DNA of 43,888 nt. Origin: Thermoplasmatales archaeon SM1-50. Lineage in GTDB: Archaea > Thermoplasmatota > E2 > DHVEG-1. This document shows, one piece after another, positions 25,175 to 33,974 of the stretch. The translations under genes were made by a program, and so were the position numbers. Where the stretch lies: assembly GCA_001595945.1 (NCBI GenBank), contig LSSI01000014.1, positions 1 through 43,888 of the forward strand, written 5' to 3'. The number at the start of each line of letters is the position of its first letter. Position 1 is the first letter of the stretch. The notes beneath the pieces are model-generated. The model saw only the letters and a program-made list of their open reading frames with translations, was not told the origin of the DNA and searched no databases.

Positions 25175-26434
25175 ATGACCATTGATGTTCCATATGGCAC
25201 AGAAACAATAAAAGTTCAAATTCCCTCTCCTTATGAAATACTCAATCCCAATAAAGTAGATGACAAAGATGAAAATAAAATCATTAAGAATGCATTACAA
25301 CATCCTATCGGAAAAGAAACCTTTGAAGAATTTGCCAAACGTTCTAAACGATTATTAGTAATTGTCAATGATGCGACACGACCGACCCCCTCATCAAAAA
25401 TCCTTGAATATCTCTATCCAATTCTTTCTTCGCATCCTGCTGTGCAATTTCTTGTAGCAACTGGAGTTCATCGTGCTCCTACGAAAGAGGAATATCAATA
25501 TATTTTTGGGCGTTTTTATGAGCCCTTTAAAAATCGTATCTATGCACACGACGCTCGAAACGATGCAGATATGATTTTTCTTGGAAAATCCAAGAACGGA
25601 ACAGAAATGTTCCTTAATAAGATGGTTATCGAGAACGGTAATGTTTTAGTCATCGGTAGTGTTGAACCACATTATTTCGCAGGATATACAGGGGGGAGAA
25701 AATCGTTTCTTCCTGGCGTAGCATCGTTTAAAACCATTGAGATGAATCATAAACTCGCTCTAAGTGAAAAGGCTTGTTCGCTAGCACTTAAAGGCAACCC
25801 CGTGCATGAAGACATGGTGGATGCAATGAACGTGCTTAAAGATATCAATGTTTTTTCTATACAAACCGTGTTAACAGGTAGTCATAAGATCTATGCCGTA
25901 ACAAGTGGGGATCTTTTGAAATCTTTTGAGGCTGCCATTCAATTTTCCAATAAGGTATTCTGTGTTCCGCTACAAAAGAAAGGAAACATTGTCCTTACAA
26001 TAGCTCCATACCCAATGGATATTGATCTGTATCAATCCCAGAAAGCATTGGATAACGGTAAGTTAGCTTTGGAGCACGATGGCATCATTATCCTTATCTC
26101 ACAGTGTCGTATGGGTATTGGAGAAGATGCATTTCTTGATCTTTTTTGCAAAGCTAACACTCCTCAAGGGGTTTTGGACATCCTTGCTAATGAATATAAA
26201 CTTGGATATCACAAAGCGGCAAAAATGGCTGCGATCGGGACCCATGCTCAATTGTGGGCTGTAACCGATCTTCCTGACGATATTGTTAAAAAAGCTATGC
26301 TAAAACCCTATAAAAGCATTCAGAAAGCAATAGATAATGCAGTAAAAATAATACAAGGGAAAGGAAGACAGCCACGAGTCATTGTTATGCCATCTGGAAG
26401 TCTCACCATACCTGTAATAAAAGGAGGGACTTAG
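25175..26434 (+). CDS. larA: LarA-family nickel-pincer racemase (lactate or other 2-hydroxyacid racemase)
   Basis: 419 residues from ATG 25175, preceded by AAGGGGT. LarA enzymes racemise 2-hydroxyacids with a nickel-pincer nucleotide. The signature residues are present: DATRPTP at 66-72, His99 (TGVHRAP), His166 (PHYFAGYTGG), Lys176 and His192 (EMNH). Their spacing matches Lactobacillus LarA His108, His174, Lys184 and His200 with a constant offset of eight to nine. The cofactor-making genes (larB, larC, larE) are not in view. A divergent GlpA-like hydroxyacid dehydrogenase shares the promoter region. Stop is TAG. Confidence 0.88.
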   Translation: MTIDVPYGTETIKVQIPSPYEILNPNKVDDKDENKIIKNALQHPIGKETFEEFAKRSKRLLVIVNDATRPTPSSKILEYLYPILSSHPAVQFLVATGVHRAPTKEEYQYIFGRFYEPFKNRIYAHDARNDADMIFLGKSKNGTEMFLNKMVIENGNVLVIGSVEPHYFAGYTGGRKSFLPGVASFKTIEMNHKLALSEKACSLALKGNPVHEDMVDAMNVLKDINVFSIQTVLTGSHKIYAVTSGDLLKSFEAAIQFSNKVFCVPLQKKGNIVLTIAPYPMDIDLYQSQKALDNGKLALEHDGIIILISQCRMGIGEDAFLDLFCKANTPQGVLDILANEYKLGYHKAAKMAAIGTHAQLWAVTDLPDDIVKKAMLKPYKSIQKAIDNAVKIIQGKGRQPRVIVMPSGSLTIPVIKGGT

Positions 26435-27670
26435 ATGGATCTTTGCTGGATAGAGGAGCAAAATCTTTGGAGAAAAACATACGGGAGTTCGCCCAAAAAA
26501 AAGATAAAGCCAAAGGTCCGAGAGATTGATACAAAGAAGAAAATCCCACAATCCCTCATCAAAGAAATGGCACTACTTGGATTACTTGCACCAACTGTTA
26601 CTAAAAAATATGGTGGCGCGGAAATCAATTAGACAATGGCATGCATCGCAGCAGAAGAACTAGGTCGTGCGGATATTAGCCTTGCTATACCAGTATTGTA
26701 TTTGGTAGAAGCAGCATGGGGATTTATCTTCAGCCAATATGGGCCACCTGAATTAAAATCAGAGTATCTACCGAAGGTAACCTCGGGAGATGCATTTCTC
26801 GGCATTGCAGTCACCGAACCTGGAGGAGGTTCAGATATTGTAGGTGCCCTGAAAACAAAGGCAGTACAAAAAAACGGAAAATGGGTAGTTAGTGGCGAAA
26901 AGATGTTTATCAGTGGCGTCAATGAATCTCAAACATGGGGTGGTATTCACCTTACGCTTTTAAGAACAAACCCTAAGACAAGTCATAAGGGTTTTTCGTT
27001 CTTTGCGATTCCTCTAAAAGAAAACCCTCAAGTAAAAACAACCCTCTTGGATGATATGGGACGCATGGGTATTTCTACCGTTGGATTTTCTATGCAGGAT
27101 TTAGAGATACCAACACAAAATCTTATTGGAGATATCAACAAAGGATTTTACTATGCCATGGAAGGGTTTTCTGCGGCACGATTACTTATCGGCGCCACTT
27201 GCGTGGGTGCATCTGAAGCGGCACTTCAATTAGGGGCACATCATATTAAAAACAGAACGGCTTTTGGTCGTTCTCTCGCGACATTTGAAGGCATACAATT
27301 TCCTTTCGCAGAACATTTCGTTAAAATCGAAGGTGATAAACTCTTAACATATCGTGCAGCATGGCTTTTAGACCAGATATACTCAAAGAAAACAACGACA
27401 CATCACGAAGTCGCCTTGGCAGCTGCAACATGTAAGCTTAGTGTACCAGTCCATGCTTTTGCAGTGATGAATGAAGTAGCAGATTGGTTAGGGGCTTCTG
27501 CGTATACAAAAGAATGCGATATTGAAATGGGAATCCGAGGCGTTCGATCATATTCCATTGGCGCTGAAGGTACAATGAATAATTATGAGAATCATCATCG
27601 TACGACAGCTTTTAGAAAAAGAATTTTTACCTTACACAAAGCTGGAACCGGACAGATAACCAAGGGATAA
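26435..27670 (+). pseudogene. Acyl-CoA dehydrogenase gene with an amber stop and two compensating frameshifts
   Basis: The reading frame follows larA directly and encodes an acyl-CoA dehydrogenase. It has KKIKPKVREID and KYGGAEIN in the N-terminal part, and from residue 67 on a nearly complete enzyme: GIAVTEPGGGSDIVG, WVVSGEKMFISG, NRTAFGRSLATFEGIQFPFAEH, and GAEGTMNNYE near the end with the expected Glu. An in-frame TAG at 26630-26632 replaces a residue that is usually Tyr. Between 26464 and 26499 the +1-shifted frame reads SLEKNIREFAQK, the expected N-terminal helix, while the actual frame reads non-family residues. The shift enters at an A4 run (26460-26463) and leaves at an A8 run (26495-26502). 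A shorter protein could start at ATG 26636. Confidence 0.8.
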
Positions 27671-27691
27671 AAAAAAATGGGACCGACATCC

Positions 27692-29065
27692 TCAGTTTTT
27701 TTTCACATAAATTGTTTGAATATTTACGAATTCTTTGATCCCATACTGCGACAACTCACGACCAAATCCGGATTTTTTAATGCCTCCAAAGGGAAGTCTA
27801 GGATCAGAGTGAACAATGTCATTGACAAAAACAGAGCCTGCTTGTATTTCTTTTGTTAACTTTTCCCCTTTAATGATATCTCTTGTCCATATGCTAGAAC
27901 CAAGACCATAGACGGTCTCATTGGCTTTTTTAATTGCCTCTTTTACATCTCGAACTTTTATTAATACAGCGATGGGACCAAAGGTTTCTTCATTATACAC
28001 TGGCATATTAAAATGAACATTTGTAAGGACAGTTGGAAAATAATAATATCCTGGTTTATTTTGCACTCGTTTTCCTCCGGCAAGAACACAAGCACCTTTT
28101 TGAATAGAGGCTTTGACTTGAACATCGATTTGATGTAATAGGTCTTTTCTAGCAAGAGGACCGATATCTGTTGATTTTTGTAGAGGGTCTCCGATTAAAA
28201 GTTCTTTAACTTTTTCAGTAAAACCATCTGTGAATTCTTGAAATACCTTCTGTTGAATGATGAAACGTTTTGCAGCGATACAACTTTGACCTGTGTTAAT
28301 CATCCGCGCCTTTACTGCTTGTTCCACCGTGTATTTGATATCCGCATCATCAAGTACAATAAATGGATCACTTCCACCAAGTTCCAAAACGACCTTCTTA
28401 AGATACGTTCCTGCCAGTCCCGCGATGCATCTCCCAGCGGTATCACTGCCTGTCACAGTCACTGCAGCGACTCTATTGTCCTTTAGAACTCTCTTGACTG
28501 CTTTTGATCCAATTATTAGTGTCTGAAAAACATGAGCAGGAGTTCCCGCATTTCGAAAAATCTCCTCAATCGCAAGTGCACACTGAGGCACATTTGAAGA
28601 ATGTTTCAGAAGAATTCCATTTCCAGCCATTAAGATCGGAGCTGCACATCGAAAAACCTGCCAGAACGGAAAGTTCCATGGCATTACTGCAAGAACCACA
28701 CCAAGGGGAGAACATCGGACATAACTTCTACTTTCACCTGTGTTGATATATTCATCTTCAAGTAATTTTTCCCCATTTTTTGCATAATACTTGCAGACCC
28801 AGATACATTTCTCAATTTCTGTCTGTGACTGAATGATAGGTTTACCCATTTCAGTAGAAATGAGTCGCGCATATGTTATTTTATTTTTTTGAAGAATATG
28901 AGAAACATTATTTAGTATTTTTTCTCGTTCGGAATAGTCCAGACTCTTCCAAAGGGTAAATGCAGAAGCGCTTTTTTTTACTTGTTTTTGTAATTTATTA
29001 ATATCCCATTCCCTGAATATTTTCAATGTTTCGCCCGTGGAAGGATTGATCGATTTTAGTACCAT
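27692..29065 (-). CDS. NAD(P)-dependent aldehyde dehydrogenase, succinate-semialdehyde dehydrogenase-like
   Basis: 457 residues, the short form typical of succinate-semialdehyde dehydrogenases. Catalytic Glu228 (LELGGSDPF) and Cys262 ([11 protein letters not shown]) are in place, as are the PWNFPFW cofactor motif at 129-135, VTGSDTAGR near 203, EETFGPIA near 365 and the C-terminal [13 protein letters not shown]. It oxidises an aldehyde to the acid. If succinate is the product it would feed the succinyl-CoA synthetase and fumarate reductase-like genes nearby. The substrate is inferred only from family and context. It converges with the acyl-CoA dehydrogenase pseudogene, 21 bases between the stops. 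Confidence 0.9.
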   Translation of the reverse strand: MVLKSINPSTGETLKIFREWDINKLQKQVKKSASAFTLWKSLDYSEREKILNNVSHILQKNKITYARLISTEMGKPIIQSQTEIEKCIWVCKYYAKNGEKLLEDEYINTGESRSYVRCSPLGVVLAVMPWNFPFWQVFRCAAPILMAGNGILLKHSSNVPQCALAIEEIFRNAGTPAHVFQTLIIGSKAVKRVLKDNRVAAVTVTGSDTAGRCIAGLAGTYLKKVVLELGGSDPFIVLDDADIKYTVEQAVKARMINTGQSCIAAKRFIIQQKVFQEFTDGFTEKVKELLIGDPLQKSTDIGPLARKDLLHQIDVQVKASIQKGACVLAGGKRVQNKPGYYYFPTVLTNVHFNMPVYNEETFGPIAVLIKVRDVKEAIKKANETVYGLGSSIWTRDIIKGEKLTKEIQAGSVFVNDIVHSDPRLPFGGIKKSGFGRELSQYGIKEFVNIQTIYVKKN

Positions 29066-29222
29066 ATATTCTCACTTTTTCATTATTGTAATGACAAGAA
29101 ATGACTTAAAACCTCGTCCTGCTTTTTCAACTAAATTTCCTATGTGCCTTCTGCTAATGATTTCTATGAATGTTAGAGGAAATATTTATTAAACAATATC
29201 TTGTTCTGGAGCTGGTTTCAAG

Positions 29223-29570
29223 ATGAAAGAAGAGGCTATCCTCATTAAAAAAGGTGAACAAAAAAGTGAAGTAAAAAGACCAGGAAAATTATATCGACTT
29301 ATCGTAAAATCACCTCATATAGAGGCAATAATAACTGAATTAGAGCCTCATGCAGAATCACGATGGTTTAAACATGATGGTGAAGAAATGCATCTGCTCC
29401 TAGAAGGACACATGGAATACACCGTAGGCGAAAAATCCTACAATCTAAACGAAGGAGATACGCTTTGGCACTCTTCTTCATTGAAACATCGCGCGAGAAA
29501 TAGAGGAAATGAAAAAGTAATTTACATGACTGTCGGGACACCACCGACATTTATGTGGAGTATGATTTAA
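29223..29570 (+). CDS. Small single-domain cupin protein
   Basis: 115 residues with a cupin beta-barrel: SRWFKHDGEEMHLLLEGHMEYTVGEKSY followed by LNEGDTLWHSSSLKHRARNRG, which supply the usual His, Glu and second His metal ligands. There is no DNA-binding domain. Related small cupins bind metabolites or a metal. A TATA-like AATATTTATTAAAC lies near 29180, and GGAG precedes the ATG by about ten bases. It lies between the aldehyde dehydrogenase and fumarase, but no functional link can be shown. Confidence 0.8.
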   Translation: MKEEAILIKKGEQKSEVKRPGKLYRLIVKSPHIEAIITELEPHAESRWFKHDGEEMHLLLEGHMEYTVGEKSYNLNEGDTLWHSSSLKHRARNRGNEKVIYMTVGTPPTFMWSMI

Positions 29571-29640
29571 AAAAATATTTCTTTTCGTTAGTGTTACTTT
29601 ATTACTTATTTGAGATGTATAATACATGAGGTGTATATCA

Positions 29641-30501
29641 ATGAACGGCACTACCATAGAAAATGGTATTATTATTTTAATAAAAAAAGCAGAAACAGAA
29701 TTACCTCAAGACGTTTCAAAAGCACTCAGGCATGCATATACTATCGAAGAAGGAATCGCTAAAATACAGATCGAAACCATATTAAAAAACATCGAGTTAG
29801 CACAAAAATCTGGGCGTCCTCTGTGTCAAGATACGGGTATTCAAACGTTTTTTGTATCTATTGGTGTTGATTCCCCGTTTATGAAAAATATAAAGCAAAC
29901 TCTTTATGACGCGGTTAGAAAGGCGACTATAGAGATTCCTTTACGTCCAAATACTGTTGAACCCTTTACAGGAAAAAATCATGGTGATAATACTGGTAAT
30001 TACATCCCCTCAATCACCTGGGATTTTACCACAGGAAGTGATATTCGAATAAATGCGTTACCAAAAGGAGGAGGAAGTGAAAACATGAGCCGCCTTGGTA
30101 TGCTGAAACCCGGGGTTGGTATTGAGGGAGTAAAAAATTTCATTATCAATGAGGTGATAAAAGCAGGAGGGAGCCCCTGCCCACCAACTGTTATCGGTGT
30201 TGGTATTGGTGGTGGTGCTGATATCGCGATGAAACTTGCAAAAATGGCTCTTCTCAGACCTGTAGGGGGTCGACATAGTGATCATGCAATTGCTGAAATT
30301 GAAAAAGAATTAATCAACAAAATTAATAGCAGTGGCATCGGGCCTATGGGTCTTGGGGGTAAGACGACTGTGCTTGATGTACATATCGAAAAAGCACATC
30401 GACATCCCGCAAGTCTCCCTGTTGGAATCTCAGTGCAGTGCTGGGCAGATAGACGGTCATCTATGGTAATTCATGCAAATGGAAATTGGGAGGTCGAATA
30501 A
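29641..30501 (+). CDS. Class I fumarate hydratase, alpha (N-terminal) subunit
   Basis: About 286 residues from ATG 29641, which has GAGGTG seven bases upstream; an ATG at 29626 overlaps that site. Two-subunit class I fumarases interconvert fumarate and malate using a [4Fe-4S] cluster. Cluster ligands are visible as Cys62 (LCQDTG), the Cys in GGSPCPPTVIG and the Cys in VQCWADRR. GKNHGDNTGNY and GVGIGGGADIAMKLAK are also diagnostic. Tartrate dehydratase shares this architecture, but the surrounding TCA genes favour fumarase. The next gene starts immediately after the stop (TAAATG). Confidence 0.93.
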   Translation: MNGTTIENGIIILIKKAETELPQDVSKALRHAYTIEEGIAKIQIETILKNIELAQKSGRPLCQDTGIQTFFVSIGVDSPFMKNIKQTLYDAVRKATIEIPLRPNTVEPFTGKNHGDNTGNYIPSITWDFTTGSDIRINALPKGGGSENMSRLGMLKPGVGIEGVKNFIINEVIKAGGSPCPPTVIGVGIGGGADIAMKLAKMALLRPVGGRHSDHAIAEIEKELINKINSSGIGPMGLGGKTTVLDVHIEKAHRHPASLPVGISVQCWADRRSSMVIHANGNWEVE

Positions 30502-31041
30502 ATGGAACATCATTTTACCATACCTATCTCAGCTGAAATGGTAAAAAAATTACATATTGGAGATATCCTCTATCTCACAGGAAATATTTTTACAGCAAGA
30601 GATGAAGCTCACAAGATGATGCTTCAGAACGAAAAACAGAATCTTCCATTTAACCCTTCGGAAATGGCACTTTATCATTGTGGACCGCTTATGAAAAAAC
30701 ATGAGAAGGGCTGGCAGGTGGTATCTGCTGGACCGACGACGAGCGGAAGAATGGAACTATTTGAGGATAAGTTTATAGAAAAATTTGGGGTAAACATCAT
30801 TATCGGTAAAGGTGGTATGGGAGAAAAAACCAGGCAAGCTTTGCAGAGATTTGATGCTGTGTATACCGCGTACACTGGTGGCGCAGGGGCCTTAGCAGCT
30901 GAACGCATCCAAGATTCACCAGCAGTCTATTGGCTAGAGGAATTTGGTATGCCTGAAGCAGTCTGGATTTTCACTGTAAAAGAATTCGGTCCTCTCATCG
31001 TTGCTATGGATGCCCATGGTAAATCAATTTATAGGCAATAG
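30502..31041 (+). CDS. Class I fumarate hydratase, beta (C-terminal) subunit
   Basis: 179 residues, the normal size of the separate beta subunit. Signature blocks are KKLHIGDILYLTGNIFTARDEAHK near 14-37, ALYHCGPLM near 57, SAGPTTSGRME near 75, and IIGKGGMGEKT near 100. The catalytic swivelling domain supplies the Lys and Arg in this region. WLEEFGMPEAVW matches the C-terminal family motif. It is adjacent to the alpha gene with no intergenic base, so the pair is translated together. Confidence 0.93.
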   Translation: MEHHFTIPISAEMVKKLHIGDILYLTGNIFTARDEAHKMMLQNEKQNLPFNPSEMALYHCGPLMKKHEKGWQVVSAGPTTSGRMELFEDKFIEKFGVNIIIGKGGMGEKTRQALQRFDAVYTAYTGGAGALAAERIQDSPAVYWLEEFGMPEAVWIFTVKEFGPLIVAMDAHGKSIYRQ

Positions 31042-31062
31042 AATAGTTGTATGTGATAGGGG

Positions 31063-31070
31063 TTTTTTTT
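31063..31070 (+). terminator. T8 tract ending the fumarase operon
   Basis: GGGGTTTTTTTT occurs 22 bases after the fumarase beta stop, in the gap before the convergent dodecin-like gene. Runs of T are the usual archaeal termination signal. Confidence 0.5.
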
Positions 31071-31272
31071 ATCGCTCTATCTCGAAAGATATCTTCATTT
31101 CAGCCCGGTACAGCGTCAATTTATCATTGTCTATTTTTACATCAAATTTTGTTACTTCGGCTCGTCGTATGTTCCGTACAGTTTTCGTTGCTTCGATGAC
31201 TGCGTTTTCAGCTGCCTCTGAAAAACTTTTTTTCGATGTACCAACGATATCGATTATTTTATACACTAACAT
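31069..31272 (-). CDS. Dodecin-family protein lacking the flavin-stacking Trp
   Basis: 67 residues from ATG 31272, exactly dodecin length; a TTG at 31296 would add eight unlikely residues. The fold signature is clear: VYKIIDIVGTSKKSFSEAAENAVIEA then TVRNIRRAEV and YRAEMKISFEI. Dodecins form 12-mers that store flavin between paired Trp (Trp36 in the Halobacterium protein, in a WAEV motif). Here the motif is RAEV, with Arg37 at that position, and the Gln that contacts flavin is Arg56 (YRAE). Flavin storage is therefore doubtful. Another ligand or a purely structural shell is possible. Confidence 0.85.
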   Translation of the reverse strand: MLVYKIIDIVGTSKKSFSEAAENAVIEATKTVRNIRRAEVTKFDVKIDNDKLTLYRAEMKISFEIER

Positions 31273-31400
31273 ATTACGTAGCACTTCCAAAATCAATAGT
31301 AAATGTTCCCTACTTAACCCTTTTTATCGTGATGCTTACGCCAAAAAAAAATGAATGAAGAATCAAGGAAACGCAGATTCATAATAAAACAAAATGGTAG

Positions 31401-31832
31401 TTATTTCTTCTTTTCTGCGTCTTCTATTTCCTTTTTTATCCAAGGTTCTAGATGCGCTCCATGATAAAGTTGTTTTAATTCTTCATCGATGTTAGAGGGT
31501 TTTACCATCATGATCCATCCTTTCTCATACGGGCTTTTATTAATCAATGTGCAATCATCCTCTAATTCACTATTGACCTTAGCAATCTCGCCAGACACTG
31601 GCGACACAAATTTCCCCACCCATTTTGCGGATTGAATCTTACCGCAGGTCTCACCTTGGGAAACCTCATCTCCTTCAAACGGCAGGTCTATATAGGTGGT
31701 ATCACCAGCGCTTTTCTGATAAAAATCGTTCATTCCAACGCGAACTGTTCCATCGGATTCGATTTTCACCCATGCATGCTCTTTATGATAATATAACTCA
31801 TCTGGAAAATTATATCCTTCAATTGATACCAT
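31401..31832 (-). CDS. gcvH: Glycine cleavage system H protein (lipoyl carrier)
   Basis: 143 residues from ATG 31832, with GGAGGTG eight bases upstream and a TATA element (GATATTTAAAC) near 31875-31884. The start resembles other H proteins (YYHKEHAWVKIESDGTVRVGM). The lipoylated residue is predicted to be Lys70 in IQSAKWVGKFVSPVSGE, aligned without gaps to the classical VKAVSDIYSPVSGE. The tail is longer and more charged than usual. No gcvT, gcvP, lipoate ligase or lipoyl synthase gene is in the window. The partner could be glycine decarboxylase encoded elsewhere or another lipoyl-dependent system. Confidence 0.92.
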   Translation of the reverse strand: MVSIEGYNFPDELYYHKEHAWVKIESDGTVRVGMNDFYQKSAGDTTYIDLPFEGDEVSQGETCGKIQSAKWVGKFVSPVSGEIAKVNSELEDDCTLINKSPYEKGWIMMVKPSNIDEELKQLYHGAHLEPWIKKEIEDAEKKK

Positions 31833-31925
31833 TGACAAGACACCTCCATTTTCTACATGCTATTATCTTCTTGTTTAAATATCCTTTTCTTTTTTTAATA
31901 ATTATGAGGAAAATCCATAATATAA

Positions 31926-32795
31926 TTAGCCGTATTTCTCGACAAGATCAGCAATCTCAGTTGGAAAACTGGCAAGTTTCACTCCGGCTTTCTCAAATGC
32001 TTTAATCTTCGATTTAGCGGTTCCTTTTCCTCGAGCGATAATCGCACCAGCATGACCCATACGTTTTCCTGGGGGAGCGGTCCTGCCAGCGATGAACGCA
32101 AATACAGGTTTCCGGATATGCTGCGTGATGTGCTCTGCCGCATCCTCCTCAGCAGTCCCACCAATTTCACCAACTAAGACTACAGCTTTAGTTTCTGTAT
32201 CTTGTTCAAACGCGTTCAACGCATCGATAAATGTCGTACCAATGATAGGATCACCACCAAGGCCTACACAAGTACTCTGACCTATCCCACGTTCACTTAA
32301 TGAATTCACAATTTCATAGGTTAATGTTCCTGAACGACTTGCAACACCCACATGTCCTTTCACAAAAATACCACTAGGAAGGATTCCTACTTTTGCTTTT
32401 TTTCCGGGGCTTGCAATCCCTGGGCAATTCGGTCCAATCACCACCGCGCCCTTATACATTGCATAATGAACAAACTCCATTGCATCATGAAAAGGAATAT
32501 TTTCCGTAATCACTACCAAAGTTGTAATCCCTGCATCCAATGCTTCAAACACTGCATCCTTCGAAAAACGCGCAGGAACTAACACCAATGATGTATTTGC
32601 ATCTGTCTCCATAACTGCTTCCTGCACGGTATTAAAGATCGGCACACCATGAACCTCTTCACCTTGTTTTCCAGGAGTCACTCCGGCGACTACTTTTGTT
32701 CCAAAATTGAGCATTTCTCCAATATGAAATTGCCCTTGATGACCTGTTGCGCCTTGCACTACTACCTTTGTATTTGTATCAACAAAAATCGACAT
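31926..32795 (-). CDS. sucD: Succinyl-CoA synthetase, alpha subunit
   Basis: 289 residues, standard length. The CoA-binding Rossmann domain opens with VVVQGATGHQGQFH at about 11-24. PNCPGIASPG near 122 and GRTAPPGKRMGHAGAII near 237 are diagnostic, with the phosphorylated His at 248. With the beta subunit it interconverts succinyl-CoA and succinate with ATP or GTP formation. It starts four bases after sucC stops, giving an operon in the order sucC-sucD. Confidence 0.97.
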   Translation of the reverse strand: MSIFVDTNTKVVVQGATGHQGQFHIGEMLNFGTKVVAGVTPGKQGEEVHGVPIFNTVQEAVMETDANTSLVLVPARFSKDAVFEALDAGITTLVVITENIPFHDAMEFVHYAMYKGAVVIGPNCPGIASPGKKAKVGILPSGIFVKGHVGVASRSGTLTYEIVNSLSERGIGQSTCVGLGGDPIIGTTFIDALNAFEQDTETKAVVLVGEIGGTAEEDAAEHITQHIRKPVFAFIAGRTAPPGKRMGHAGAIIARGKGTAKSKIKAFEKAGVKLASFPTEIADLVEKYG

Positions 32796-32799
32796 TTCT

Positions 32800-33903
32800 T
32801 CACCAACCAGCTAAATCTGATGATCTCTTTGCAGCATCCTGCAGGCTTCCTGCAGTAATCAATCCTGCATCTTTCAAAATATCCTTTGCAATCTCCTCAT
32901 TACATCCTTTAATCCGTGAAATAACTGGACAATCAATTCCTTCCTTAGAAATCACAGTGCTTACTCCTTTCGCCACTGTATCACATTTGGTAATTCCACC
33001 AAATAAATTTAACAAAATAACCTTTGGCTTTGCTTTCTTCATCAATTCAAACGCTTGCTTTACCTTCTCTGGATCATCTGTCCCACCCAAATCAAGAAAC
33101 ACACCTCCTTTCCCCTTGTAATGGGTTAGGGCATCCAGTGTTGCCATTGTTAAACCAGCACCATTTGCAATGACACCAATATTCCCTTCCAACTGAATAA
33201 ACGCGATACCTTTTTCTTTTGCTTCTTTTTCTAACATAGTCAGCTCCTGGTGTTCAGCAACAAGATCAGGATGCCGGTACAGTGCATCATCATTCACAAT
33301 CACCTTCGCATCTAACGCAATAACCTGTTCATCACCAGAAATAACGAGAGGATTGATCTCCACAAGCTCGCAGTCATACTCTCGAAACAATTTATACAAC
33401 TTTAAAACAATTGGAGCAATCTTTTTTTCTTCATCCTTCTCAAGTTCCAATTTCGCTAGTATCCCGCGAATATGGAATCGTTGGATCCCAATAAGCGGAT
33501 TAATCCATTCTTTGAAAATAAGATTATCAGCAACACTCTCAATGTCCATACCACCTTTACCACTCATCATCAATAGCGGCATACGTCGAGAACGATCCAA
33601 CGTATAGCTCAGATACAATTCTTTTTTCACACCTATTTTTTCTTCTGCTAATACCTTTTTAACTTGGAATCCTCCAATTTTCATCTGAAAAATGCCTGCT
33701 AATTTTTCCTTTGCAACCTCCCGGGTTTGAGCAAGTTGTATTCCACCTGCTTTTCCTCGTCCACCCACAGGAACCTGAGCTTTTAAAACACAGGGAAAAA
33801 AAAGATTAGAGTGATCTCCTTCGTATTCGATGACAGTACCTTTTGGAATCGAAATCCCGTATTTTTGAAAAAGTTGCTTCCCCCGATACTCAAAAAGTTT
33901 CAT
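32800..33903 (-). CDS. sucC: Succinyl-CoA synthetase, beta subunit
   Basis: 367 residues. The N-terminal ATP-grasp domain begins MKLFEYRGKQLFQKYGISIPKG, with VLKAQVPVGGRGKAGGI at about 39-55 and ELVEINPLVI near 199. The C-terminal ligase domain carries GNIGVIANGAGLTMATLD near 246, NLFGGITKCDTVAKG near 297 and the terminal nucleotide-linked loop. Nucleotide preference cannot be read. The ATG sits 26 bp from a TATA box, so the mRNA is predicted to be leaderless. Confidence 0.97.
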   Translation of the reverse strand: MKLFEYRGKQLFQKYGISIPKGTVIEYEGDHSNLFFPCVLKAQVPVGGRGKAGGIQLAQTREVAKEKLAGIFQMKIGGFQVKKVLAEEKIGVKKELYLSYTLDRSRRMPLLMMSGKGGMDIESVADNLIFKEWINPLIGIQRFHIRGILAKLELEKDEEKKIAPIVLKLYKLFREYDCELVEINPLVISGDEQVIALDAKVIVNDDALYRHPDLVAEHQELTMLEKEAKEKGIAFIQLEGNIGVIANGAGLTMATLDALTHYKGKGGVFLDLGGTDDPEKVKQAFELMKKAKPKVILLNLFGGITKCDTVAKGVSTVISKEGIDCPVISRIKGCNEEIAKDILKDAGLITAGSLQDAAKRSSDLAGW

Positions 33904-33924
33904 GGTCCGGAATACAAATGCCCC

Positions 33925-33932
33925 TATATAAT
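33925..33932 (-). promoter_or_regulatory. TATA box for sucCD
   Basis: The minus strand reads ATTATATA, centred about 26 bp before the sucC ATG, with no ribosome binding site between. Leaderless start predicted. Confidence 0.55.
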
Positions 33933-33974
33933 GTCTATCAATTTTTTGAAAGAGCTAATATTACATATTATTCA

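Noticed and set aside
26630-26632. In-frame TAG read as pyrrolysine in the acyl-CoA dehydrogenase
   Set aside because: Frameshifts occur in the same gene, TAG ends several neighbouring genes normally, and no pyrrolysine genes are in view. Kept as a possibility inside the finding, not as the main call.
29641-31041. L(+)-tartrate dehydratase instead of fumarase
   Set aside because: The two share the fold and cannot be separated by eye, but succinyl-CoA synthetase and fumarate reductase-like neighbours favour fumarase.
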